Assembly (NCBI GenBank): GCA_014695295.1
Contig: JACJNY010000066.1
Location: 62,001-126,000, forward strand
Reading direction: 5' to 3'
Source: Microcoleus sp. FACHB-61
GTDB taxonomy: Bacteria > Cyanobacteriota > Cyanobacteriia > Cyanobacteriales > Microcoleaceae
Length of the DNA stretch: 64,000 bases
Below the pieces are notes generated by a model. That model was not told where the DNA came from. It did no database searches and saw nothing but the letters and a program-made list of their open reading frames with translations. Shown piece by piece: positions 8,229 to 16,893 of this stretch (position 1 is its first letter; each line of letters starts with the position of its first letter). The position numbers and the translations under genes were made by a program.

Positions 8229-10094
8229 ATGACTCACTATCAGGGCAATAACTGTTTTCGCTCGGAATTTTCCGACGCGGAAATATTACACAAAGTATGT
8301 GAAATAACATCCCCCCTAAAGCAAGTTGGCGGTCGCGAAACTCAGGACGATGACCTGTCGGACGCAATTCCTGACATAGTTTGGAAAGCAAATGCCGACG
8401 GCTGCGCGACTTATTTATGTCACCGGTGGGAGGAGTACACGGGGGTGCCAGCAGCAGCAGGTTTGGGTTTCGGCTATCTGAGGCGCGTCCACCCAGAAGA
8501 CCGCCCTCGTCTGTTGGCGCGAGCGCACACTTCTGAGTTCTCGCGGCAAAGTTACGAAATTCTATTTCGTCTGCGGACGCGAGAGGGCACTTACCGCTGG
8601 AACCTAGCCAGAGGAGCGCCCGCTAACTCAGAGAGTCAGGAAGTTTTGGAGTGGCTGGGAACCTACATAGATATGGACACGATCAAACAAACTCAAGCCG
8701 AGCCGCAAGCAGAACCAGAATTTTGGCCCCATCAACCGCGCTCGGCAGTTCACTTCAGAGCAGAAAATTTGTGTGAAGCCCCGACGGAAATGCACGCTGG
8801 GCGGGAGTTGCAGGCGATCGATCGATTTATAAATGTGTTGAGCCGGCGCGCGGGTAACTTGTGCGAGGTGTTGCAAGCGATCGCGGACGCGACTGTGGAG
8901 GCGATCGCAGGAGCTGAATTTTGCCTGGTTGCGCTCCCGGAGAGCGATAGCAGCGACCTCAAACTCACCGCTGTCGGGGGCACGGAAAACTTTGCTGCGG
9001 GGAAAACCCCTCACGTGCAAAACAAGCTGCTGTGGGAAGCATTTGCGACGGGAGAGCCTCTACTGTTGCGGTCGGAGTCCGGCGGCCCGCTGCCGGCGGC
9101 GGCCTGTGCAGCGGCGATCGAGGCGGGGGAAAGCGGGCGTTTGGGCGTGTTGGCGATCGGCAACGGGAAAGACAGCATGGCTATTGACTGGGAAAGTCAG
9201 CAACTGCTGGCGGTGATGGGAAAACAAGCTGCGCTCGCGATTCACAGCGCGCGGGCGATGGAAAAATTAAAAGAGCAGGAACAGCTTTTAGAGTTGCAGA
9301 ACGAGCTGCTAATTCGCCAGCAGGAAGAACTGGAAAATCAGGGCCGGCGCATTCAACAGCAAAAATTGCAACTGCTAGAAGCAGCAAAGTTAAAATCGCA
9401 ATTTTTGGGCACTGTGTCCCACGAATTGCTAACTCCCATGAATGGGATTATCGGCTTTTCCCAATTGCTGCTGCGCCAGCACAAACAACTGCTGACCCCC
9501 AAGCAAACAGACATGGTGGGGCGCATTTTACATAACAGCAAAAACCTGCTAGGGCTGATTAACGATATCCTCGACCTCTCCAAAATCGAGAGCGGCCGCA
9601 CACAATTAGAAACTGAAGAATTTGATTTAGGGCATTTACTAATGGATGTGGCCCTGGAATTCGGAAATCAAGCTACCGACAAGAATGTAGCAATGCTTGT
9701 CAGCGTGTGCTTGGAGAATCAGCTTATAGTTAATGACAAGTCGCGCCTGCGGCAAGTTTTGGTCAATCTCATTTCCAACGCAGTTAAATTCACGCATCGG
9801 GGCAGCATTTTCATTGAGGCGCGGGAATTAAAGGGCGATCGGCTAATTATCACCGTTCGGGATACAGGAATCGGCATCTCTGAAAGCGAGCTGCCCCACA
9901 TTTTCGACAAATTCCGCCAAGCCGACCAAACCACAACCCGCCCATATCCAGGCACCGGTGTAGGACTAGCGATTAGTGCCTGTTTAGTCAAAATGATGAA
10001 CGGCACAATTTCGGTCGAAAGTCAACCGAAAAAAGGTTCGACATTTCGGATAGAATTCCCGCGAAAAGTTAACCCTAAAAAACTCAAGTCATGA
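8229..10094 (+). CDS. PAS-GAF sensor histidine kinase
   Basis: A 621-residue soluble kinase. The order is a PAS domain (about 40-150, ending in EWLGTYIDMD), a divergent GAF domain (about 195-340), a coiled coil rich in Glu/Gln (about 345-390), then HisKA with the phosphorylated His398 in TVSHELLTPMNG, and a full HATPase domain: N box NLISNAVKFTHRG, G1 DTGIGI, F box FRQAD, G2 GTGVGLAI. There is no receiver and no membrane segment. The frame is open to a TTG at 8214, but I choose the ATG at 8229; neither has a good ribosome binding site. The signal sensed is unknown; nothing in the GAF domain shows a bilin-binding Cys. Confidence 0.9.
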   Translation: MTHYQGNNCFRSEFSDAEILHKVCEITSPLKQVGGRETQDDDLSDAIPDIVWKANADGCATYLCHRWEEYTGVPAAAGLGFGYLRRVHPEDRPRLLARAHTSEFSRQSYEILFRLRTREGTYRWNLARGAPANSESQEVLEWLGTYIDMDTIKQTQAEPQAEPEFWPHQPRSAVHFRAENLCEAPTEMHAGRELQAIDRFINVLSRRAGNLCEVLQAIADATVEAIAGAEFCLVALPESDSSDLKLTAVGGTENFAAGKTPHVQNKLLWEAFATGEPLLLRSESGGPLPAAACAAAIEAGESGRLGVLAIGNGKDSMAIDWESQQLLAVMGKQAALAIHSARAMEKLKEQEQLLELQNELLIRQQEELENQGRRIQQQKLQLLEAAKLKSQFLGTVSHELLTPMNGIIGFSQLLLRQHKQLLTPKQTDMVGRILHNSKNLLGLINDILDLSKIESGRTQLETEEFDLGHLLMDVALEFGNQATDKNVAMLVSVCLENQLIVNDKSRLRQVLVNLISNAVKFTHRGSIFIEARELKGDRLIITVRDTGIGISESELPHIFDKFRQADQTTTRPYPGTGVGLAISACLVKMMNGTISVESQPKKGSTFRIEFPRKVNPKKLKS

Positions 10095-10556
10095 CTGCAA
10101 ACATTTTTTATAAAAATTCTGAAAAATAGGGCTATATATAAGTTCTACGCGAGCCTTTGTCGGGAAACGGCAAGCCTTAAGTCCGGCGCGGAGTGCTGCG
10201 GCTTTTAATAATTAGTATAAAATTGATGATGGTAGCAAGACTTTTTTAAACTGCTATTATATTTACAGCAGATTGCGGATATTAAAAGTGATGTAATTGC
10301 TGCGAGCGATAGCGATTCCTTTGCTATGGCTCGCAATGCCATACTATAGCCATGCAACTAAAAAAAGCAAGTATTAAAACCGGATTTTGTATAATTAGCT
10401 GCGGACATAATGAGGTTTATTTATGTCCGCTAATTCTATAAAATCTGGTTTTAATGCCTCCTTTATTCTTCAGTCTGCGGAGGAAGTTCGGCGAAGCTCA
10501 GTCGAGCCGCAGGCTGCGTTTGACTCTATGCAGCGGTTTGAACCGCCGAGTCTTCT
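10095..10556. repeat. Intergenic region with a large imperfect hairpin
   Basis: There is no gene here. A hairpin at 10302-10334 has GCGAGC..GCTCGC arms. A larger one has arms 10373-10409 and 10422-10455; both begin or end with ATTAAAACC and meet at CGGACATA, with a 3-base indel and a few mismatches, and only a 12-nt loop. The whole looks like a MITE-like hairpin element between convergent genes. A third GC-rich inverted repeat lies near 10480-10525. Confidence 0.6.
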
Positions 10557-11084
10557 CTAAAGACTAGAAGTTTTCCCTACTTCTGCCTGAGTAGCAATTG
10601 GTTTAACATCGGTGTAGCCCATAGTATTAGCTACGTCGCGCAGCACTGTAATTTGCTGTTCAAACTCAAGACCTTCAAATTGACCCAACACGCCATTGAC
10701 AGCCTCAGTTGCCTCATATCCTTCGGGGATATCGACAATTGTTTCTCCCATACCAATAGCCCAAGCATACCAAACCACCAACTGATTGTTAGCAGTTAAA
10801 GCTCCGTAAGCGTGAGAATACGGCGTGTCGTCGCCGTTGACAATACCTCGCATTATATTAAGTTGTTGGTCATGGGAAAGCTTGTAAAAATCATCGAGCA
10901 GCATGGGAGCTAATTCTGGGTCGGCGGCGGCGGGAGCGGCTGGTGTAACTGAATCTCCCATTTTTTCATAAACAAAGTAGAGCAGCGCCAGTTTTTCATC
11001 TGTACCCAACCCGTTGATTGCCTGAACTATGTTTTGAGTGTCGTTGGAGAGAGAGTGAGGATTGGTCGCGGCGGGTGAGTTCAT
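10557..11084 (-). CDS. Helical carotenoid protein (stand-alone OCP N-terminal domain)
   Basis: A 175-residue protein that is only the carotenoid-binding N-terminal domain of the orange carotenoid protein (OCP), about half the length of OCP. Helix motifs match OCP: LALLYFVYEKMG, DTPYSHAYG, VVWYAWAIGMG with the aromatic residues around the carotenoid tunnel, IPEGY, and QQITVLRDVANTMG, which keeps the Arg equivalent to OCP Arg155 used for phycobilisome contact. Family members either quench phycobilisome excitation or quench singlet oxygen; which applies here cannot be read from sequence. No separate C-terminal-domain homolog is seen nearby. RBS AAGGA lies 8 bases before the ATG. It is divergent from a small acidic protein gene at 11413. 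Confidence 0.92.
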   Translation of the reverse strand: MNSPAATNPHSLSNDTQNIVQAINGLGTDEKLALLYFVYEKMGDSVTPAAPAAADPELAPMLLDDFYKLSHDQQLNIMRGIVNGDDTPYSHAYGALTANNQLVVWYAWAIGMGETIVDIPEGYEATEAVNGVLGQFEGLEFEQQITVLRDVANTMGYTDVKPIATQAEVGKTSSL

Positions 11085-11412
11085 AAATAAAATTCCTTAA
11101 AAATGCTTCCAGAATATATAAGTATCAACATTTGTAAGTCCAAGTCACCATCCCCGAGAGGTAATACGGTTTGAGATTTTTGATTTGAGATTTTTGATTA
11201 AACAATGGGGAATGGCTGAGTATGTATGGGTTGGGAGCTTGCCTAAAGTTGCATTATTTTAGGAAACTCGTGTAAAGTTGAGCCGCCACCCTCGAATAAA
11301 TCATTCTTAAGATAGAAGCCAAAGATACATCTGCGGGTAGATGAAACAGTCTAAAAAATTAAGTAATACTTGATAAAGTGAATTGTTAAATAAAACTAGC
11401 AAGGAGTCGGCT
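11085..11412. promoter_or_regulatory. Divergent promoter region between HCP and small acidic protein genes
   Basis: These 328 bases carry both promoters. A short direct repeat (GAGATTTTTGATTTGAGATTTTTGATT) is at 11171-11198. I could not fix promoter boxes. The gene on the right has a clear Shine-Dalgarno AAGGAG at 11401-11406. Confidence 0.4.
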
Positions 11413-11778
11413 ATGTCTGAAATCAATACAGAACCAAATGACACTGAAAGCTTTGACGCTCAGCAGATCACTGAAAGCGCGGAAGCTGGAGAACAAAAGT
11501 TGCCGACCGTTGATGTATCAGCAGACTACGAAGCTTCAAAAGAATTCAGCGTTAGTGACATCGATCGCACGAGTGCCGGCGCCGAAGCTGCCGCCGCTGC
11601 AACTGCACCCAAATTTCCTATTCCCGCTCCTACAGAGTTCGCAAAGCCGGCCGATACAAGCGGCAATCCCGATGATTTTCGTTCGATGGCTCAGGACATT
11701 ACGCCTGCAGGTACACCGGGCGAAGTTACCGACGATTTGATCCAGAAAGCGCTCGATCTTGGTACTCCCGGCAGTTAA
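11413..11778 (+). CDS. Small acidic Ala/Pro-rich protein of unknown function
   Basis: A 121-residue protein, acidic and low in hydrophobic residues, probably largely disordered. The N-terminal half is rich in Glu, Asp and Thr; the middle has an Ala run followed by Pro-rich FPIPAPTEF; the end (DDLIQKALDLGTPGS) may form one short amphipathic helix. No signal peptide or membrane segment. The ATG at 11413 has AAGGAGTCGGCT directly before it, which decides the start over the in-frame TTG at 11383. I do not recognise the family. It is divergent from the HCP gene, so shared regulation is possible. Confidence 0.7.
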   Translation: MSEINTEPNDTESFDAQQITESAEAGEQKLPTVDVSADYEASKEFSVSDIDRTSAGAEAAAAATAPKFPIPAPTEFAKPADTSGNPDDFRSMAQDITPAGTPGEVTDDLIQKALDLGTPGS

Positions 11779-12012
11779 TTTAAAAATTCTCTATCCTTGA
11801 TGCAAAACCTCTGTATTGTAGGGTGCTTGTGGCGCGCTTTACCCGTATAATAATTCGCGCGTCAAACCACTTTTTGCATCAGTCCTGAATTCTCAAGTGA
11901 GCGCACGATAAGCTGCAATACAGTAGGGACACAACATTGTTGTGTCCTTAAGGCTGCAATACAGTAGGGACACAACATTGTTGTGTCCTTGAGGCGTTAA
12001 TTTTAAGTCTCC
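11779..12012. repeat. 41-bp tandem duplication carrying a GGGACACAACATTGTTGTGTCC-type palindrome
   Basis: Two head-to-tail 41-bp units, 11912-11952 and 11953-11993, differ by one base. Each holds the near-perfect palindrome AGGACACAACATTGTTGTGT plus CCT (written here in part). They sit between convergent genes and can form two successive hairpins. Confidence 0.8.
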
Positions 12013-13176
12013 TTAATCGCTTAATTTTAAGTCGATCGCCCGACAAATTTTGCCGACAGTGCGATCGCTCATAATTTCAATTACTAAATCCACCGGATCG
12101 CCCTCCACCATAGACTTAATAAATAACTCGGGATGCAGCGCTTTCCAGAAATATTCGACAAACCGATTAATTTCCGCCTCTGACATTCCCGACTTCCCCG
12201 CCGCCATCATTTCCCGTTCCGCCTGATTGCGCCACACTTGAGAAATGCGATAATCTTGGGGATACAAAACCATCAACCGATCTAATCGGTTCCACAGCGG
12301 CAGATAGTCGTGCAGCTTAGCATTCATATCGCGCGCAAATTGACAGTCGCCCTCTGTGGAAATCGGAAACGGTACACCCGCCAAAAACTCGTTTAATTTG
12401 GCATCAAGCACCGGATTCACGCCGACAAACCAACCTTCAAAAAGTACAATATCCGCACCGGAAATAATTTCTGGTTGACTTCTATCTCCTGCACCTCCGT
12501 AGGCAGATTTGTCAAACCTGGGAATTTCTATATCTATATTTTTAATTATATCCGGTTTGAGGGCATGAGATTTGGGATTGTCAACTGCTGCTAAATCGCG
12601 AGTTTGAGAACCGCGCAACTTGTCTAAAACTGCGATTCCCAAGTCAATATCGTGAGTGCCGGGGGGGCCGCGCCAAATTAAACGCGGGTCTGCTTTTTGG
12701 AGTTGTTGGCGATCGGCATAAGTCTTGTAAAGATCGTCTAAAGAAAGGCTGACAGTAGAATATCCCAATTTTCCCAGAATCAGCCTCAAAACTTGGCATA
12801 AAGTAGTTTTTCCCGTTCCTTGCCCTCCTAAAATTCCTTGAATTAAAGGACGGTTTAAACTTTGTTTTTCAGTCGATAATTGCATTGCCAGCGGCAGCCA
12901 AAGATTCCACAAAGTTTCGAGAAAAACAGTTGACTTTAGCGGGAAAGTATGCAGTTCATCAAGAATAGAAAAGAATAAATCCGTTTTGCAGCGGACAACA
13001 TCGGCTGCATTGTCGGGAGTAATGCCAAAAGCGCGCGATCGCAGATCATCCGCAAGTTCCCAACTTGCCAAGTGCTCGAAGTCGGGAGCGCTCGGGCGAT
13101 CTTCTTCGAGGGCTTCGCTAACGCCCGCTTGCCAGCGGCGTAATATGTCAACAGGGTTTACAGTCGATCGAGCCAT
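12013..13176 (-). CDS. glyK: D-glycerate 3-kinase, plant type
   Basis: A 387-residue kinase that phosphorylates D-glycerate to 3-phosphoglycerate with ATP, the last step of photorespiration, in the cytoplasm. A helical N-terminal part (1-110) precedes the P-loop GGQGTGKTT at 117-125. Further P-loop-kinase features follow: SLSLDDLYKTYADRQQL, PGTHDIDLG, the Asp/Glu-rich LFEGWFVGV, and DYRISQVWRNQAE near the C-terminus. This is the eukaryote/cyanobacterium class, not the bacterial GarK/GlxK class. The length is normal. Transcribed alone. Confidence 0.92.
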   Translation of the reverse strand: MARSTVNPVDILRRWQAGVSEALEEDRPSAPDFEHLASWELADDLRSRAFGITPDNAADVVRCKTDLFFSILDELHTFPLKSTVFLETLWNLWLPLAMQLSTEKQSLNRPLIQGILGGQGTGKTTLCQVLRLILGKLGYSTVSLSLDDLYKTYADRQQLQKADPRLIWRGPPGTHDIDLGIAVLDKLRGSQTRDLAAVDNPKSHALKPDIIKNIDIEIPRFDKSAYGGAGDRSQPEIISGADIVLFEGWFVGVNPVLDAKLNEFLAGVPFPISTEGDCQFARDMNAKLHDYLPLWNRLDRLMVLYPQDYRISQVWRNQAEREMMAAGKSGMSEAEINRFVEYFWKALHPELFIKSMVEGDPVDLVIEIMSDRTVGKICRAIDLKLSD

Positions 13177-13488
13177 ATCCTAAAAACTCTATAGGTGGGG
13201 GCCGGTTTGGTACAAATACTATCTGCAATTGACAAATATTTGACCCCGCCCAAAAACCGATACAAGCCCCCGACTTTTGTCCTGGAGAGATCAAAAATTT
13301 CGGCCCTAGTTCAAGTTACCAGATTCATCTTTGGAATAAATCTCAAATCTCCAATCCTTCGACTGAGCGCTCACGCCGAAGTCTAAAATCTCAAAGGGAC
13401 TGAGGCTAAACCCGTCCCTACAAATTCAAATTTTTTGAAGCAGGTTTATATAAAAACTATCTACAACTGACAAATATTTCACGATTTT
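13177..13488. other. Intergenic stretch with degenerate AATCTCAAAT-type repeats
   Basis: These 312 bases lie between two leftward genes and hold the glyK promoter. I see A/T-rich direct repeats of the TCTCAAATCTCAAAT type near 13340-13400 and no gene. The 63-codon frame at 13195 has no support. Confidence 0.4.
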
Positions 13489-13821
13489 TTAAGAGCCGAG
13501 TTTGAAAGCCTCCACAAATAAATTGTAAGTTACGCCAATTTTCAGAGCATTGAGCATCTCCACCCACAAAGAACGGGCTGCAGACCGCCGGCCGCCGTAA
13601 ACCAGCCAGCTCGCCAATTCTGTCAAAAACACCAACAGCCCGGCCGCGATAATATCCCAATCAGCAGATTGTCCGGCGATCGTCGAAATAGCTGTTCCCA
13701 AAAAAGTGCCGAACAGCAGGCTAATTAGCAGGAGCGAAATCCGCCGCCAAGGATTGCTCAGCCAGCCTCGGAAGCGATCGCCCAGAATATCAATCAATCT
13801 GTTAATTCGGGTATTCTGCAT
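13489..13821 (-). CDS. ycf20: Ycf20 family membrane protein
   Basis: A 110-residue protein of the DUF565/Ycf20 family, found in cyanobacteria and plastids. The family pattern is clear: NRLIDILGD near the start, NPWRRISLLLISLLFGTFLG as the first membrane helix, then AISTIAGQSADWD, a second helix (IIAAGLLVFLTELASWLVY), and the closing LNALKIGVTYNLFVEAFKLG. Probably two or three membrane segments in the thylakoid or plasma membrane. In green algae and plants Ycf20 has been tied to non-photochemical quenching; the cyanobacterial role is not settled. The start ATG complementary to 13819-13821 gives full family length. Confidence 0.9.
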   Translation of the reverse strand: MQNTRINRLIDILGDRFRGWLSNPWRRISLLLISLLFGTFLGTAISTIAGQSADWDIIAAGLLVFLTELASWLVYGGRRSAARSLWVEMLNALKIGVTYNLFVEAFKLGS

Positions 13822-14182
13822 AAAAGCTATATTATTTGAGATTCGATATCTGAGATTTGAGATTGGGAATGACTGGTGACTATTGGGGTTTCGATCGCGG
13901 GCCTATAGCTGCATTCTTCTTTTAAACTGGTATTAAAAGTTATACCGATGAGTCAAAAAATGCCGCGCCCGACACACTCCAAATTCTTACCCCGCTGAGT
14001 ATGCGGCCATCTAAAATCTCAAATTTAACATCTAAAATGGTATTGAGCGATCGCGGACTTATAGCCGAGAACGGTCAATAAATTAAGTGTAACTGTATCT
14101 TGTGGCACAGCAGCCCCTGGTTTTACATTAAAAATAGTTAAGACTAATTGCGCGTGCAGTCTATCCTTTAATCCTAAAATTT
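13822..14182. other. Intergenic stretch, divergent promoters
   Basis: The 361 bases separate ycf20 (leftward) from the gene at 14183. Short TTTGAGATT-type repeats and a HIP1-like GCGATCGC near 14047 are visible. No gene or RNA is recognised. Confidence 0.4.
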
Positions 14183-14761
14183 ATGAATCTTAAAATTTAC
14201 CAGATCGTAATTGGAGTATGGATCGTCCTAATCACAGGAATGTTTCTAGGACGTTTTGAAATCACTATCTCCAACGGTTCAAATCAGTCGAGCGATTGGC
14301 CCTCACAAGCCACCGCACATCCCCCCACACCCTTGGTTCCCCCAGTCCCGACAGCTTCTGCAGGCACCGCCAACAAGCCCAAACCCAACTCAATACCAAC
14401 CCCGCCACAGCCTCTTAAGGAAAGGAATTCGTCAATCCCTGCAAATACTAAAGCCACAGGCAGTCTGCGCGTCAGCAACCGCAGCGAACACCCAGTGCGA
14501 GTGGCCCTGCTGTCGAAACAGCAAGCCGAGACATCCTACGGCAAACCGGCGCACTGGGATTTTGCGCCGGGGGAAGGCGGCGGCAAGGGACTGATGCTAT
14601 CGCTGCCGGAAGGCAAGTTACAAGTCAAACGGGGAGACATTTTAGTGGTTTTTGCTCAGGATGGTTCTCGCAACTACTGGGGGCCTTACGTCGCCGGGGA
14701 GACTCCCTCGCCCGCTTGGAACAGCACAGCCAGAGAATGGCTATTAATTTTGCAGCCTTAA
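14183..14761 (+). CDS. Membrane-anchored Pro-rich protein of unknown function
   Basis: A 192-residue protein with one N-terminal hydrophobic segment (about 6-24, IVIGVWIVLITGMFLG) that acts as signal anchor. A Pro/Ser/Thr-rich linker (35-95) follows, then a folded C-terminal domain (about 95-192) with beta-strand pattern: GSLRVSNRSEHPVRVALL and REWLLILQP. The C-terminal part should lie outside the cytoplasm. I do not recognise a named family. It ends 182 bases before the chosen start of the glycosyltransferase and may share its transcript. Confidence 0.7.
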   Translation: MNLKIYQIVIGVWIVLITGMFLGRFEITISNGSNQSSDWPSQATAHPPTPLVPPVPTASAGTANKPKPNSIPTPPQPLKERNSSIPANTKATGSLRVSNRSEHPVRVALLSKQQAETSYGKPAHWDFAPGEGGGKGLMLSLPEGKLQVKRGDILVVFAQDGSRNYWGPYVAGETPSPAWNSTAREWLLILQP

Positions 14762-14943
14762 ACCCTTAGCTGCAGGTGCCGAAATTTTGGTCGAGAAACC
14801 CGGTCGATCCGGTCTTGTTGAGAAGGGTGCCACTATTTGAGGTGGACCCGATTCGATCGAGTTGGGAGTTTCGAGAATGCGAATCTTTCGGTAGACTCTC
14901 TATGCGAGCTAAAATTTTAAATCTAAAATCGCAGGAAGTTTGG

Positions 14944-16851
14944 GTGAAGGAAGTTATTAAAAGTTTGTCAGAGTTTAGGAAGCGCCCGTTAGCGAAGCCC
15001 TCGAAGAGGATCGCGCCAAAGCTGCTGTCGCTGTTGTGGCTGTGCGCGATCGCCTGGGTAGGTTTCTTGTGGAATCTCGGCAACATCGGTTTAGTTGACG
15101 AAACCGAACCGTTGTTTGCCGAAGCGGCCCGTCAAATGACGCTGACAGGGGATTGGATCACTCCTTATTTCAACGGCGAAACCAGGTTTGACAAGCCGCC
15201 GTTGATTTACTGGCTGATGGCGGTGGCTTACCGCACTCTGGGCGTTAACGAATGGGCCGTGCGTCTTCCGTCGGCTTTGTGCGCGATCGGTCTGACTTGC
15301 CTCGGATTTTATACCCTCTCGAAGGAAGAAGGAAGAAGGAAGGAGGAAGAAGGAAGAGGGGATGAAGAAGAAGGAAAATTCTTCCCCACTCAAAACTCAA
15401 AACTCAAAACTCCCCGTCTTCCGCTCTTTTTTTCTACTCCTTGGATTGGTGCGGCCCTAATAGCTTTAAATCCCCAAACTATTGCCTGGGGACGGACTGG
15501 CGTTTCAGATATGCTATTAGTCGGCTGTATGTGTTCGGCACTGCTCGCATTTTTCCTCGGTTACACCCTCGAAGAACAGAGAGAACAAGCAGAATTTTCC
15601 ACCGTTTCCCCTTCGCGATTTCCCAATAAGTGGTATCTGACTTTTTACGTACTAATTGCCTTAGCAATTCTGGCTAAGGGGCCGGTGGGAATTGTCGTCC
15701 CAGCCCTGATTGTTGGCTGCTTCGGGCTTTATTTGGGAAATTTTCGGCAACTTTGGCGCGAAATGCGTCCGGTGTCGGGAATCTTAATTATTCTGGCGAT
15801 CGCCCTGCCTTGGTACATTTTCGTTATTTTAGACAACGGTCAAACTTATATTGACAGCTTTTTTGGCTATCACAATTTTCAGCGTTTTACTGGAGTAGTC
15901 AACAAGCACTCGGCGCCTTGGTATTTTTACTTTTTTGTAGTGCTAGTTGGTTTTGCACCTTGGTCGATTTATTTGCCAGTGGCGATCGCCCGCACCCGTT
16001 TTTGGCAGCGCAGTTACTGGCGTCGTCAACCGCGATCGGCTCAGTTGAGTTTATTTGCCCTATTTTGGTTCGGCTGCATCTTTGGCTTTTTCACGATCGC
16101 CGTTACCAAATTGCCAAGTTATGTATTGCCTTTAATCCCCGCCGCTGCGATTTTAGTAACGCTGCTGTGGAGCGATATTATTGCAGGCAACGAACCAGAA
16201 AATAGGCGGGCAAAGTTAGAAAAAAAACCTAATTCTTTACCGCGAGGGCTGTTAGTTACATACATTTTCAATGTCATATTTTTATTAATTGTAGCCGGAG
16301 CAACTTTATACAGCTACAACTGGCTGGGAGATGACCCGGCCATGCCCAATTTTCCCCAAGCAATTCAGCAGTCGGGATTGCTGATTGTCGGCGGTGCGAT
16401 TTGGATAACTGCAGCGGTGGCGATCGCACTTTTACTTTGGCAGTGGCAACAGCGCTGGATTTTGGTTGCTAACCTCATCGGCTTAGTAGCATTTATCATC
16501 TTTGGTCTTACTCCTGCCTACAAAGTGGTCGATATCAACCGCCAGTTACCTCTGAGACAGTTAGCGCAGGTTGCGGTTCAACAAAAACTGCCGGGGGAAG
16601 AGTTTATTATGGTTGGTTTCTGGAAACCCAGTCTGGTTTTTTATACCGAAGGGCCGGTGACTTACTACCGAGCTGTCCAAAAGGCGATCGACTACATTAA
16701 GGAATCTAAAAACCCAACTTCTCCCTCTGTTTTGGTGCTGGGATATCCAGAGAAATTTGTGCAATTAGGATTGCAGCCAAATCAATATCAATTGTTGGAC
16801 AGTCGGGGCGCTTACCAACTCGCCAGGGTTCCGAGACAAGCGTTTCGATAG
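14944..16851 (+). CDS. GT39-like (PMT/ArnT) membrane glycosyltransferase
   Basis: A polytopic GT-C enzyme with about 11 membrane segments that should move a sugar from a polyprenyl phosphate to a lipid or protein on the outer face of the membrane. The family signature is in the first loop: IGLVDETEPLFAEAARQMTL with the catalytic Asp-Glu, then NGETRFDKPPLIYWL. The frame is open from 14776, but I prefer the GTG at 14944, which has AGGAAG upstream; the ATG at 14902 is an alternative, though the DNA between is a heptad-type intergenic repeat. Odd: 15321-15413 encodes a charged insert (EEGRRKEEEGRGDEEEGKFF then QNSKLKTPR) made of two simple-sequence repeats, in frame, between membrane segments. 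Substrate unknown. Confidence 0.88.
   Translation: MKEVIKSLSEFRKRPLAKPSKRIAPKLLSLLWLCAIAWVGFLWNLGNIGLVDETEPLFAEAARQMTLTGDWITPYFNGETRFDKPPLIYWLMAVAYRTLGVNEWAVRLPSALCAIGLTCLGFYTLSKEEGRRKEEEGRGDEEEGKFFPTQNSKLKTPRLPLFFSTPWIGAALIALNPQTIAWGRTGVSDMLLVGCMCSALLAFFLGYTLEEQREQAEFSTVSPSRFPNKWYLTFYVLIALAILAKGPVGIVVPALIVGCFGLYLGNFRQLWREMRPVSGILIILAIALPWYIFVILDNGQTYIDSFFGYHNFQRFTGVVNKHSAPWYFYFFVVLVGFAPWSIYLPVAIARTRFWQRSYWRRQPRSAQLSLFALFWFGCIFGFFTIAVTKLPSYVLPLIPAAAILVTLLWSDIIAGNEPENRRAKLEKKPNSLPRGLLVTYIFNVIFLLIVAGATLYSYNWLGDDPAMPNFPQAIQQSGLLIVGGAIWITAAVAIALLLWQWQQRWILVANLIGLVAFIIFGLTPAYKVVDINRQLPLRQLAQVAVQQKLPGEEFIMVGFWKPSLVFYTEGPVTYYRAVQKAIDYIKESKNPTSPSVLVLGYPEKFVQLGLQPNQYQLLDSRGAYQLARVPRQAFR
15321..15413 (+). 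repeat. In-frame simple-sequence repeats inside the glycosyltransferase gene
   Basis: Degenerate copies of GAAGGAA/GAAGAAG (15321-15377) are followed by ACTCAAA heptads (15388-15411). Both motifs are common intergenic repeats of this genome (for example CTTCCTT heptads near 45592-45622). Here they keep the reading frame and encode a highly charged loop. Confidence 0.8.
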
Positions 16852-16893
16852 TACCTAGAGTGTGATCTCATACTTGTTAAACAATGTAGAAAA

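Noticed and set aside
7111..10094. Regulator and histidine kinase as a cognate two-component pair
   Set aside because: They are divergent 400 bases apart, and the kinase is HisKA type while NarL-type regulators usually pair with HisKA_3 kinases; not supported strongly enough.
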